Assembly: GCF_041224415.1 (NCBI RefSeq)
Contig: NZ_JBGFFE010000001.1
Coordinates: 310,001-374,000 of the forward strand
DNA: 64,000 nucleotides
DNA from: Clostridium_B lapidicellarium
GTDB lineage: Bacteria; Bacillota; Clostridia; Clostridiales; Clostridiaceae
Direction: 5' to 3'
Under the pieces are notes generated by a model. It saw nothing but the letters and a program-made list of their open reading frames with translations. It had not been told where the DNA came from and made no database searches. Below, piece by piece: positions 8,473-16,766 of this stretch. Positions within the stretch are counted from its first letter, which is position 1; the number at the start of each line of letters is the position of its first letter. Position numbers and translations under genes: made by a program.

Positions 8473-10068
8473 TCACCTCTCATCTTCCGCTAACCAGGAC
8501 TTTATTATGTCTGCGACTTGATCAGGTTTGTCTTTGGCATATTTCTTTATCTCATTTTCAAGGTGGACATCTTCATTTTCCGTCTCAAGTTCCACAGGTT
8601 TAAATTTAGGTTTCTCCTTAACCTGGGTTTCATCCTCTGCAGCTTCATTTATAGGCTGAGGTTCCTCCATCTCTTCGTCAAACAAGTCTTCTTCCTCTTC
8701 ACGCTTCTTTCTTCTCCAGAGTATGACTCCAACTATGGCTGCAACTGCCACAGCCGCAAGACCACCTATGATGGCAATAAGCCTGTTTCTCTTAGCCAGC
8801 TGTTCTGCCTTGTTCATGGCATCCATATCCTTTTTCGCATTGTCCTGTGCAGTAGTGTCAAAAGGCAGACCTTCTACATTTATGGTATCTCCACGGTTTG
8901 CATCGTACCCTATGGAAGAAACTGCAAGATTTCTTATGGAAGTTCTCGTAGCATCATCCACATTCCCGTCCAATGCCACAGAAGCAGTAAGCCTTTTGAC
9001 ACTTCCGGGCGCTCTTATAGTTTTTTGTTCTGTTTTGGACACATCATAATTTCTGGTAACCTCGTTGTCGGTTGAATTCCCATTATTGCCTGTAGTAGTG
9101 GTGGTGTTGCTCATATTATTATCTACAGGACTGGCTCCTGCATTATTTGTACCGCCGGTATTCGTACTGTTTACCGTATGTTCGCTCACCACTGCCGTTC
9201 TGTTTGGATCATAGGTTGTAGCATCCTGCTGCACCGCATCAAAATCCAGATCTGCATTTACCCTCACCTGAACTTTACCTTTACCGTATACAGTTTCAAG
9301 CATGCTCAAAAGTCTCTGTTCAAGATCTTTTTCGTATTGCTGCTGCAATTTTTGTTGTTTTTCAGCAGGAACGGTACTGTCTTCCGCACCGCTGCCATTA
9401 TCCTGATACAAATCCCTGGTTAGAAGATTCATTTTGTCGTCTATTATCTGCACATTTTTCTTGGGCAGATTTTTTACACCACCAGATACAAGTGCAACCA
9501 GAGCTTTTACCTGATCCTGGCTGAGATTCTGTCCCGATTTCAACTTTAAAGTCACAGAAGCACTTCCCGGCTGGGTATCTTTCACAAATTCCGTATCGTC
9601 GGGAATTACAAGATGCACCCTGGCATCTTCAACTTGAGGAAGAGCTTTTATCGTTCTCTCCAGTTCGCCTTGAAGCGCCCTTTGATAATTTATTTTGATT
9701 TCAGCATCTGTACTTCCCAAATTATTCTTATCAAATAGCTCAAATCCCTGACTTCCATTGGTAAGCTGCACTTCTGAAAGTACTTTCATCCTGTCAGCAT
9801 CCACTTCATCTTTAGGCACTAAGATTGAATTTCCCTCTACTTTGGCATCTATTTTGTCATCTTGAAGCTTTTTATACACCGCTGCCGAGTCAGTCTGGTT
9901 CATATTTGAGAAAAGCACCGCATATTTTTTCTTTCCCAAAGACACTCCTCCAAATATAATTGCTGCTATAATTCCTACGGCTATAATCCCAAAAGCTATC
10001 TTTCTATTTCTACTAGAATTCTTCCATTTATCTGTTAAGTTTTTAAAAAATTGCGATAGCTTGCCCAT
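8473..10068 (-). CDS. fliF: Flagellar MS-ring protein FliF
   Basis: A 531-residue protein with two membrane helices, at about residues 25-45 and 437-457. Between them lie the ring-building domains with the YscJ/FliF pattern (YAVLFSNMNQTDSAAVYKKL; INYQRALQGELERTI; ARVHLVIPD). The acidic C-terminal tail binds FliG. It forms the membrane ring on which rod and export apparatus assemble. The ATG at 10068 is preferred over a TTG one codon upstream; AAGGAG lies ten bases before it. Confidence 0.97.
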   Translation of the reverse strand: MGKLSQFFKNLTDKWKNSSRNRKIAFGIIAVGIIAAIIFGGVSLGKKKYAVLFSNMNQTDSAAVYKKLQDDKIDAKVEGNSILVPKDEVDADRMKVLSEVQLTNGSQGFELFDKNNLGSTDAEIKINYQRALQGELERTIKALPQVEDARVHLVIPDDTEFVKDTQPGSASVTLKLKSGQNLSQDQVKALVALVSGGVKNLPKKNVQIIDDKMNLLTRDLYQDNGSGAEDSTVPAEKQQKLQQQYEKDLEQRLLSMLETVYGKGKVQVRVNADLDFDAVQQDATTYDPNRTAVVSEHTVNSTNTGGTNNAGASPVDNNMSNTTTTTGNNGNSTDNEVTRNYDVSKTEQKTIRAPGSVKRLTASVALDGNVDDATRTSIRNLAVSSIGYDANRGDTINVEGLPFDTTAQDNAKKDMDAMNKAEQLAKRNRLIAIIGGLAAVAVAAIVGVILWRRKKREEEEDLFDEEMEEPQPINEAAEDETQVKEKPKFKPVELETENEDVHLENEIKKYAKDKPDQVADIIKSWLAEDER

Positions 10069-10084
10069 CAATTAAGCACTCCTT

Positions 10085-10447
10085 CTAAAACTGTGTTCTA
10101 TTCAATTCCTGGTATGCATCCACAAGTTTGTCCCTAATCTGTACTGCCAGCTCCAGTGACTGTTTAGCCTGTTCCGTATCCAGCATGACATTATGTATAT
10201 CCGTTCTATCCCCTTCTACAAACTCTTTAGTACTGTTATCCGCCTGTATCTGCTGGTTGTTTACATCATCCAGCTTGTCCTTCAGCACTGACGCAAAATC
10301 CGATATACTGCTGCTCGTATTCGTATCACCTGTTACACTGCTGTTTTTATTGCTGCCAATTATATTTCCATTTTTTAAATTGCTGCCCTGCACCGATTTG
10401 TTAAAATCAAACACCTTGCTGTCAGGCACAAATTCGTTTATTCTCAT
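10085..10447 (-). CDS. fliE: Flagellar hook-basal body protein FliE
   Basis: A 120-residue protein. Its C-terminal half has the FliE pattern (FASVLKDKLDDVNNQQIQAD; DIHNVMLDTEQAKQSLELAV; ending YQELNRTQF). The N-terminal 40 residues are variable. FliE joins the MS ring to the rod and is the first rod substrate of the export apparatus. It lies between flgC and fliF. Confidence 0.95.
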   Translation of the reverse strand: MRINEFVPDSKVFDFNKSVQGSNLKNGNIIGSNKNSSVTGDTNTSSSISDFASVLKDKLDDVNNQQIQADNSTKEFVEGDRTDIHNVMLDTEQAKQSLELAVQIRDKLVDAYQELNRTQF

Positions 10448-10465
10448 ATGTATTCACTCCCCTTT

Positions 10466-10897
10466 CTATTTTCCTATTTCAAGAGCTTTTGAAAACATGC
10501 TCTTTTCTGCATCAATGGCACTTACATCTGCTTCATAAGATCTAGTAGCCACCATCATATCCGACATTTCATTCAATATATTTACATTGGGCATTGATAC
10601 ATAGCCATTGGCATCTGCATCTGGGTTGGTAGGATCATACACCTGCTTGAATGGTGAAGCATCTTCCACAACTCCTACAGCTTTGACACCTTTAGGTACA
10701 ACTTCGTATTGTCCATTTTTATTCAGCTCGCTTTGAAGATTTTCCTGAAACACCGCCACCTTTCTCCTATAAGGCTGTCCATTGGCACCCCTTGTAGTCT
10801 CAACATTGGCCATATTGGAAGCTATGGTATCCATTCTGAGCCTTTCCGCAGAAAGCCCGCTGGCGCTTATTCTCAATGTATTGAAAGCTTCAATCAT
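10466..10897 (-). CDS. flgC: Flagellar basal-body rod protein FlgC
   Basis: A 143-residue proximal rod protein. It starts MIEAFNTLRISASGLSAERL with the IASNMANVETTRG motif. The C-terminal VNILNEMSDMMVATRSYEAD is the conserved rod/hook helix. AGGAGG precedes the ATG. It is the second gene of the operon, after flgB. Confidence 0.96.
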   Translation of the reverse strand: MIEAFNTLRISASGLSAERLRMDTIASNMANVETTRGANGQPYRRKVAVFQENLQSELNKNGQYEVVPKGVKAVGVVEDASPFKQVYDPTNPDADANGYVSMPNVNILNEMSDMMVATRSYEADVSAIDAEKSMFSKALEIGK

Positions 10898-10908
10898 AAT
10901 ACATCCTC

Positions 10909-11310
10909 CTACCTTCCATCTATTACATACTGTCTCATAGAAAGCCTGCTGTTTATCTGATTTACAAGTGCATTGTACATGAGAGCATTAGCTGACTGGT
11001 TTACCATTTCATTATCTATGTCAACATTGTTTCCATCTTCCCGCATACTGGTACTGTTGTCCGTATTCATATCTATGTCACCGTAATCATTTCCTATTTT
11101 CATATGTTTTTCATTATCCGTTTTAAGTTCTAGATCATCCATGCTTTTTTTTAAGTTTTCCTCGAAGGTAACATATTTCCGCTTGTATCCTTTTGTGTTT
11201 ATATTAGATATGTTATCGGCTATTGCAGTACCCCTCGCCTGGGATGCATCCAATCCCCTTTGCAGCAGGTCATACGTCAGTTCATCATTAGGCACTTGAG
11301 ATACATTCAA
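10909..11310 (-). CDS. flgB: Flagellar basal-body rod protein FlgB
   Basis: A 133-residue proximal rod protein with DLLQRGLDASQARGTAIADN and NISNINTKGYKRK near the N-terminus. It ends SRLSMRQYVIDGR. The start codon is TTG at 11310, with GGAGGG seven bases upstream; no in-frame ATG fits. It is the first gene of the long flagellar operon, so the 457-base gap upstream should hold the operon promoter. Confidence 0.95.
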   Translation of the reverse strand: MNVSQVPNDELTYDLLQRGLDASQARGTAIADNISNINTKGYKRKYVTFEENLKKSMDDLELKTDNEKHMKIGNDYGDIDMNTDNSTSMREDGNNVDIDNEMVNQSANALMYNALVNQINSRLSMRQYVIDGR

Positions 11311-11767
11311 CTATTATCCCTCCATTTCTATTATTTTATATATTTTTCCACAAATTTCTAGAAAATATTTCACAGAGGAAATATTTTTAGTCATATTTAA
11401 TTTAATCATGTCTTAATTTTAATTATATTTTATTTTCAATTAAAATTGCTTTCCAACATAAACTATAATATCACAAAATTGCATGTTAATGCTACAATTA
11501 TATGAAATTTTTTCTATTTAATATAAATTTTAATTAAAAAACAAAAATTTACGATATCATAGTATAATTTTTGTAAAAATGTCCTCTTTTCTACCATTAA
11601 TAACATACATAGACATATACTATATTTTCTATTTTCTGCTACTTATGTTACAGCTGTGTTATAGTTATGTTATTTCATATTAAAATCCAATTCTTCAGCC
11701 AAAAAATGCCAAAAAACTACTTAAATATAAAATATTTTATATTTAAGTAGTTTACAGTCTAAAAACA
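11311..11767. other. Non-coding gap between flgB and flagellin gene
   Basis: A very AT-rich stretch with no credible gene. On the minus strand it must hold the promoter of the flgB operon, but I find no clear sigma-28 site and only weak sigma-A-like matches. An inverted repeat (AAATATTTC, loop of six, GAAATATTT) at 11363-11386 would lie in the flgB leader. The flagellin terminator is at the other end (11701-11753). Confidence 0.6.
11701..11753 (-). terminator. Terminator after flagellin gene
   Basis: A perfect 20+20 base inverted repeat at 11714-11753 (arm AAACTACTTAAATATAAAAT). It begins 14 bases after the flagellin stop and is followed on the minus strand by two T runs. The stem is unusually GC-poor, so it may act as an mRNA-stabilising 3' hairpin as much as a terminator. 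Confidence 0.7.
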
Positions 11768-12622
11768 CTATTTGACATTTTCCAATATTCTAAGCACATC
11801 CTGGGGAAGTTTATTTGCCTGGGCAATCATGGCATTGGAAGCTTCTATAATTATGCCCTCTCTTGAATAATCAGTTATTTCCTCCGCCATATCCGCATCG
11901 CTTAAACTGCTGTCTGCCTCGATCATCTGGTCAGTCAAATCCTGCATATTATAATAATTGGTCTCAAACCTGTTCTCCAGAGAACCATATTTGCTCCTGA
12001 AGGAGATAACTTTAGTAAGGGTCGTATCTATGGCCTGTAATGTATCGCCTACATTGCCATCCAATATATCCTTACCTTTGTCCCTTTTGATAGAATACAG
12101 GTCTGCGACGTCACTGTTTTCATTATTGGTCAGGTCAAGCTGTGGTATATCCGTATTTTCTCCCGCATTAGCTCCTACAGACACACTTATAGACTTACTT
12201 CCCCCATTTTGTCCCAGCAGTTTTAAGCCGTTGAATTCAGTCTGATCTGCCATAGTACTTATTCCATCCAGCATCTGATCTATTTCATTTTGTATCACAT
12301 TCCTATCCGATGGTGTAGTCGTTCCGCTGCCTGCCTGCAGTGTAAGCTGCCTTATCCTCTGAATCATTCCAGTAATTTCCTGAAGACCGCCTTCTGCAGT
12401 CTGAAGCATGCTGACGCCATCCTGGACATTTTTAGCTGCAGTTTGAAGTCCACCTATCTGTAATTTTAAATTCTGGCTCTGTACTATTCCGCTGGGGTTG
12501 TCCCTGGCAGTGTTCAATTTAAAGCCGCTTGACAGCCTGAATGAGTTTTCACTCTGTCTAATCAGAGCCTGATTTTGAAGAAAATTCATAGTCAGCGCCG
12601 GCATATTATAGCTTATTCTCAT
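11768..12622 (-). CDS. fliC: Flagellin (short form)
   Basis: A 284-residue flagellin. The N-terminal D0/D1 region is conserved: LSSGFKLNTARDNPSG, VQDGVSMLQTAEGGLQEI, then DQTEFNGLKLL. The C-terminal D0/D1 helix is DADMAEEITDYSREGIIIEA, ending AQANKLPQDVLRILENV. The variable D2/D3 domains are almost absent, giving a minimal filament subunit. The gene is monocistronic, with its own sigma-28 promoter and 3' hairpin, and is separated from the basal-body operon by 457 bases. Confidence 0.95.
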   Translation of the reverse strand: MRISYNMPALTMNFLQNQALIRQSENSFRLSSGFKLNTARDNPSGIVQSQNLKLQIGGLQTAAKNVQDGVSMLQTAEGGLQEITGMIQRIRQLTLQAGSGTTTPSDRNVIQNEIDQMLDGISTMADQTEFNGLKLLGQNGGSKSISVSVGANAGENTDIPQLDLTNNENSDVADLYSIKRDKGKDILDGNVGDTLQAIDTTLTKVISFRSKYGSLENRFETNYYNMQDLTDQMIEADSSLSDADMAEEITDYSREGIIIEASNAMIAQANKLPQDVLRILENVK

Positions 12623-12711
12623 AAAATTCCACTCCTCTTATTTATTTTAAGGCTGCAGTTCCTTCTAAATTTCACAGTTGATACTTGCCTTTTCGACGTA
12701 CTACATTAATG

Positions 12712-12739
12712 TTATCGAAAGCTACTGTAAAATGCTTTA
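12712..12739 (-). promoter_or_regulatory. Sigma-28 (SigD/FliA) promoter of flagellin gene
   Basis: On the minus strand TAAA (12739-12736) is followed after 16 bases by TTCGATAA (12719-12712). This is close to the sigma-28 consensus TAAA-N15/16-GCCGATAA. It is about 90 bases before the flagellin start, with no intervening gene. Class-III flagellin control is therefore expected. Confidence 0.8.
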
Positions 12740-12770
12740 GTGGAATTTAAAACATTTTTCATTTTGTGTT

Positions 12771-13112
12771 CTATATAGTCCTATTATAAGGCTCTATTCT
12801 CACATACATTCTAAATAATTCCAGTGCCTGTTCCTCGCTTATCTGCCCGCTGTCCAAATTCCTGTACAATATATATAAATTGGCATTCATATTTGGATCC
12901 GTACTTTTAGTTTCCTTCATCTTTTCAAGTATTCTCTGCTTAAGAGAAATATTGCTGTCGTCAAGTTCTCCCTGTATTAAATTCAACATTTTTTCTGCTG
13001 CTTTCCTCGTGGATTTTTCTCCAGTGCTTATCTTTATATTTTTTAATTCCAGAATCAATGTATTTATACAATTTTTATCAATGAGTATCTTTTCTGACTT
13101 ATCACTTCCCAT
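12771..13112 (-). CDS. Unidentified small protein upstream of flagellin
   Basis: I do not recognise this 113-residue protein. It starts MGSDKSEKILIDKN, is charged and mostly helical, and has no membrane helix or signal peptide. The C-terminal region (YRNLDSGQISEEQALELFRM) resembles a short helical hairpin. The ATG at 13112 has GAGGGGTGG eight bases upstream and is preferred to the GTG at 13124. It ends 31 bases before the flagellin sigma-28 promoter. Position hints at a motility role, but nothing in the sequence proves it. Confidence 0.7.
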   Translation of the reverse strand: MGSDKSEKILIDKNCINTLILELKNIKISTGEKSTRKAAEKMLNLIQGELDDSNISLKQRILEKMKETKSTDPNMNANLYILYRNLDSGQISEEQALELFRMYVRIEPYNRTI

Positions 13113-13208
13113 AATAACTTCCACCCCTCTTTAAATCACTTTATTCTATATTCTACCAGCTGAAATAATTTAATGTCAATAAGTGAAAATTTTGGAACAA
13201 GTTCTTAT

Positions 13209-13256
13209 AAAATTCGGGTGGAGAAAATATTCTCAATCAAACTCCACCTGAATTTA
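13209..13256 (-). terminator. Hairpin terminator after short ssb gene
   Basis: A 14-bp stem (AAATTCAGGTGGAG on the minus strand, with one wobble pair) begins five bases after the stop codon at 13261. The second arm is followed by TTTTATAA. This is consistent with a Rho-independent terminator for the leftward transcript. Confidence 0.7.
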
Positions 13257-13260
13257 AAAA

Positions 13261-13593
13261 TCAAGCCAAAGCTTCACCCTTGTACTCTAAAAACTGAATT
13301 CTATTTGCCTCTACAGCAGTAGAAAATTTTTTTACTCCATCCTTTACATAATTTCTAGTGCATATTTTACCGTTGACACCTAAAAGTCTTCCTTTTTTCA
13401 AGTAAGAGCACAATTTATCCCCTTTATTGGTCCAGTAGGAAATTGGAATAAAATCAGCTCCCCTTTCACCGCTGCTGTTTATAAAATCCCTGCTGACAGC
13501 TAAAATAAATTTAATTACACTCCTAGAATTATTCTCCATTTTAATAATTTCTGCATCCCTAGTAAGTCTTCCAATAAGAGTTACACTATTCAA
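13261..13593 (-). CDS. Short single-stranded DNA-binding protein (SSB paralogue)
   Basis: A 110-residue OB-fold protein with the SSB pattern (NSVTLIGRLTRDAEI at the start; VIKFILAVSRDF; FIPISYWTNKGDKLCSYLKK; GVNGKICTRNYVKDG). The start is a TTG at 13593 with GGAGG eight bases upstream; the frame remains open upstream but that part is not SSB-like. It lacks the acidic C-terminal tip (DDDIPF type) used to recruit repair proteins. In this it resembles the short competence-type SsbB of Bacillus rather than the replicative SSB. Confidence 0.85.
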   Translation of the reverse strand: MNSVTLIGRLTRDAEIIKMENNSRSVIKFILAVSRDFINSSGERGADFIPISYWTNKGDKLCSYLKKGRLLGVNGKICTRNYVKDGVKKFSTAVEANRIQFLEYKGEALA

Positions 13594-13708
13594 AACTTTT
13601 ACCTCCCTGTTGGTTTTTCTGTAATTATACCCCAGGGGAAAAGTCTTATTCACAATAATTTTATTCCTATATAAATTCTCGTACAAATAGATTGAAAATT
13701 TACATATT

Positions 13709-14080
13709 TTAAGATTCAACAGGTAAAATTTCTGTCCAGTAACCATCGGGATCCGATATGAAGTAAAGTCCCATTTTTTTGTTTTCATAACATATACAGC
13801 CCATTTTTTTATGATACTCATGTGCAGCTTCTATATCGTCCGTTCTTACTGCCATATGAACCTCATTATCTCCCAAATTGTACGGCTCTTTTCTGTCTCT
13901 GAGCCAGGTAAGCTCTATTTTGTAATTTTTTACTCCATCTCCCATAAAAACCAGTGTAAAGCTTTTATCCTCCGCTTCCTTTCTCCCGGTTTTCTTAAAG
14001 CCAAGAGCCTTTTTATAAAATTCTATACTTTTGTCCAAATTCAAAACATTTATATTATTGTGATCAAATACAAATTTCAT
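13709..14080 (-). CDS. VOC (glyoxalase/bleomycin resistance) family protein
   Basis: A 123-residue single VOC module. It has the paired beta-alpha-beta-beta pattern: HNNINVLNLDKSIEFYKKAL at the start, a central NEVHMAVRTDDIEAA, and a final YFISDPDGYWTEIL. The His and Glu positions of the metal site (HNN, ELTW, HMAV, EIL) are present, so a glyoxalase I-like metal enzyme is possible. The substrate cannot be assigned. GGAGG precedes the ATG. Confidence 0.85.
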   Translation of the reverse strand: MKFVFDHNNINVLNLDKSIEFYKKALGFKKTGRKEAEDKSFTLVFMGDGVKNYKIELTWLRDRKEPYNLGDNEVHMAVRTDDIEAAHEYHKKMGCICYENKKMGLYFISDPDGYWTEILPVES

Positions 14081-14230
14081 TATTTATCATCCTCCATAAA
14101 TATAAATTGAATCAGCAGCATGCTTGATATAATTATATCCTATATTTTCACATATGTTAACCTCAGTATAAAATCTGACCTCCCTTTGTGATATAATAAA
14201 AATAATTTAAATCAAAAAGAAGGTGGACAC

Positions 14231-14968
14231 ATGAAAAATTACAATATTAAAATTCATTACCTGTACCACAGTAGTTTTGCCGTAGAAACTCCCTCTCATT
14301 TTCTAATATTTGATTACTATATGGATTCTTTTGATTCTCACAAGCATACTCTGGAAAACGGGCTCATTTCAGAAGATCTCATAAGGGATAAAAAGAACCT
14401 GCTGGTTTTTTGTTCACACAGACATCCAGATCATTTCAATCCCATAATATTGAAGTGGCAGAAAGTAAATCCTGAGACAAGGTACATATTGAGCAGTGAT
14501 ATAAAAATAAGAAAGCCTCCTAAAAATTATTATAGGCTCTCCCGCTATGAAAGCCTGGATCTGGGTGATATATATATAAAAGCTTATGGTTCTACCGATG
14601 TGGGAATCTCATTTTTAATAAAGCTTGACGGAATCACTGTATTTCATGCCGGCGACCTGAATTTATGGCAGTGGAAGGAAGATTCAAATGGTGAACAGAT
14701 ATCTGCTGAAAAAAATTTCAAGATGGAAGTGGGGAAAATAAAGGGTGAAAAAATTGACTTTGCATTTTTCCCGGTGGATCCAAGGCTGGAAGAGCGCTAT
14801 TCCCTGGGTGGAAAATATTTTATAGACCAGATTCATCCTAAATTTTTCATACCGATGCATTTTTGGGACAATACCTATATAACCGGGGATTTTGCAGAAC
14901 TCTTAAAACATTCTTCTACAAAATGTCTAACTATAGATCACAGGGGACAGACTTTTGATTTCAGTTAG
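14231..14968 (+). CDS. Metallo-beta-lactamase fold hydrolase (UlaG-like)
   Basis: A 245-residue MBL-fold protein. It has the metal motif SHRHPDHF (HxHxDH) at about residues 62-69, VFHAGDLNLWQW as the second metal motif, and a final MHFWDN histidine. The overall layout resembles UlaG/YcjY-type hydrolases. An AAGGTGG ribosome site precedes the ATG. The end overlaps or abuts the cbiZ start, suggesting cotranslation. The substrate is unknown. Confidence 0.85.
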   Translation: MKNYNIKIHYLYHSSFAVETPSHFLIFDYYMDSFDSHKHTLENGLISEDLIRDKKNLLVFCSHRHPDHFNPIILKWQKVNPETRYILSSDIKIRKPPKNYYRLSRYESLDLGDIYIKAYGSTDVGISFLIKLDGITVFHAGDLNLWQWKEDSNGEQISAEKNFKMEVGKIKGEKIDFAFFPVDPRLEERYSLGGKYFIDQIHPKFFIPMHFWDNTYITGDFAELLKHSSTKCLTIDHRGQTFDFS

Positions 14969-15689
14969 GGAGATAAGAAAGAATTTGGGGTTCAACAGCG
15001 CCGGACTGGAAGTAACAAAAGATCATGTCCATATTGATTTTTCAAAACCAGTGGAAATATTGAGTTCCGCCATATTAAACGGAGGTTTCACCAAAGCCAG
15101 CAATATAGTCAACATGAAAATTCCCCAAAACAAAAGTACGGACAGCAGCAATAAATTTCCCTCCCCGGAAACTACCATAGAGAAATATATAGAATCAAAA
15201 AAATGGAAGGGAAAATCTGTGGGCATGATGACTGCTGCAAACATGAAATCCTTCAGAAGCGTCCGTGCAGATAAAAATGGTGTAATAGTGCAGAGTTTCA
15301 TAACCATGGGAATATCAAATGCAAGGAGGGCAGGAGATCCGGCTGACTGGAAAAGTTTTAACTCACAAAATCCAAAACCCGGCACTATAAATATAATTTT
15401 AGGTACAAATGCCAGACTGTCGAAAGCTGCCATGGTAGAGGCCATCATGATAATCACGGAAGCCAAGACCTGCATAATGCAGGATTTCAATATATTGAGC
15501 CCTGTAAGTAAAAAAACTGCAACAGGTACAGGTACGGATTCCTGCGTACTTTTTACAGGCACTGGTCAAAACATAGATTACTGTGGAAAACATGTCCTAA
15601 TGGGAGAAATGATAGCAGGCGTAGTTTTAAAATCCTTAAGAGAATCTGTATCTGAAATAATTTCCTGGGGCAAAACCCAGTGGATTTAG
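14955..15689 (+). CDS. cbiZ: Adenosylcobinamide amidohydrolase CbiZ
   Basis: A 244-residue protein with the CbiZ family motifs: VGMMTAANMKSF, ITMGISNARRAGDPADW and TATGTGTDSCVLF, then a C-terminal HVLMGEMIAGVVLKSL. CbiZ cleaves the aminopropanol side chain from adenosylcobinamide, giving adenosylcobyric acid in corrinoid salvage. Only TTG starts are available near the N-terminus: 14955 (AGGGGA upstream, overlapping the previous gene by 14 bases) or 14985 (AGGGAG upstream). Both are plausible. No cobalamin riboswitch is visible upstream. Confidence 0.88.
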   Translation: MISVREIRKNLGFNSAGLEVTKDHVHIDFSKPVEILSSAILNGGFTKASNIVNMKIPQNKSTDSSNKFPSPETTIEKYIESKKWKGKSVGMMTAANMKSFRSVRADKNGVIVQSFITMGISNARRAGDPADWKSFNSQNPKPGTINIILGTNARLSKAAMVEAIMIITEAKTCIMQDFNILSPVSKKTATGTGTDSCVLFTGTGQNIDYCGKHVLMGEMIAGVVLKSLRESVSEIISWGKTQWI

Positions 15690-15710
15690 AATTTCTCCCT
15701 CTCAATATCC

Positions 15711-16142
15711 CTATTTAAGTCCCGTGGATCCAAAGCCCTTTTGTCCCCTATCCGTGCTACTTAGCTCATCCACCTCTTCTACAGACACTTGTTTTACAGG
15801 TTTTACCACCATCTGGGCAATTTTCATTCCTCTTTCCACCAGGAAAGATTCTCTGCTCAGGTTTATCATGAGTACTTTTATCTCACCCCTGTATCCCTCA
15901 TCCACAGTTCCCGGTGAATTCAGAAGTGTAATCCCATATTTCAGGGCAAGCCCGCTTCTGGGTCTCACCTGGGCTTCAGTATTTGAAGGCAGCTGAATAC
16001 CTATTCCAGTATGTACAAGTTTTCTCTCCATCGGTTTTATAAGTACCTCTTCTACCGAAAACAGATCAAGCCCCGCATCTCCGCTGTGGGCATAAAAAGG
16101 AATTCTGGCTTCCGGATTGATCTTTTTTATCAACAACTTCAT
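15711..16142 (-). CDS. dut: dUTP diphosphatase (trimeric dUTPase)
   Basis: A 143-residue protein with all five trimeric dUTPase motifs: AHSGDAGLDLFS, RPRSGLALKYGI, the uracil-binding GTVDEGYRGEI, and the C-terminal DRGQKGFGSTG arm that closes the active site. It hydrolyses dUTP to dUMP, keeping uracil out of DNA and feeding thymidylate synthesis. It is convergent with cbiZ and divergent from the greA-like gene. Confidence 0.96.
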   Translation of the reverse strand: MKLLIKKINPEARIPFYAHSGDAGLDLFSVEEVLIKPMERKLVHTGIGIQLPSNTEAQVRPRSGLALKYGITLLNSPGTVDEGYRGEIKVLMINLSRESFLVERGMKIAQMVVKPVKQVSVEEVDELSSTDRGQKGFGSTGLK

Positions 16143-16284
16143 ATATGTATTCCCTCTTTCATCATAATTTTTGAATTACAATAATAAAATACCATCAAAA
16201 TTTATAAAGCACAATGGAAATACCATTATAGAAATGTTATTATCTATATAAAACAATCAATAAATTCAGGTGGTGTTTAAAACT

Positions 16285-16746
16285 GTGTACAATTATCTTA
16301 CCAAAGAAGCTATAGACAAACTAAAAGTGGAAATTGAACATAGAAAAGTAGTAGTAAGACACAATATAAATGAAAGCTTAAAAGAAGCCAGAGCCCAGGG
16401 GGATCTGAGTGAAAATTTCGAATACAAGGCCGCCAAAAGAGACAGGGCCCACAATGAAAGCAGAATACGCTATCTCGAAAAAATGATAAGAACTTCAAAG
16501 CTCATAAAAGATACGACCTCAAAAAATCAGGTTGGAATCGGTAAAACAGTATGTCTGAAATTTTCAGGGGAAGAAAAAGCCGAAAAATTTGAAATAGTAA
16601 CTACCATAGAAGCAGATCCCATGAATAACAGGATAAGTATAGAATCCCCCCTGGGCTCTGCAATATACAAACATGAAACAGGTGACAGTGTCCCTGTAAA
16701 ATCACCCCAGGGACAGTATTATGTCAAAATTGAAAGTATCAGGTAA
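16285..16746 (+). CDS. GreA/GreB-family transcription elongation factor
   Basis: A 153-residue protein. Its N-terminal coiled coil carries the conserved EARAQGDLSENFEYKAAK motif, including the acidic tip that rescues backtracked RNA polymerase. The C-terminal FKBP-like domain has SPLGSAIYKHETGDSV. Start: GTG at 16285, with AGGTGGTG upstream, matches the usual GreA N-terminus. An upstream GTG at 16270 would add five residues but overlaps the ribosome site. It may be a second Gre factor in addition to the main greA elsewhere. Confidence 0.92.
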   Translation: MYNYLTKEAIDKLKVEIEHRKVVVRHNINESLKEARAQGDLSENFEYKAAKRDRAHNESRIRYLEKMIRTSKLIKDTTSKNQVGIGKTVCLKFSGEEKAEKFEIVTTIEADPMNNRISIESPLGSAIYKHETGDSVPVKSPQGQYYVKIESIR

Positions 16747-16766
16747 AACAAGATATTTATTTCAGG

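Noticed and set aside
15023..15562. A 179-codon leftward frame opposite cbiZ
   Set aside because: It is the antisense shadow of cbiZ, whose family motifs are on the plus strand.
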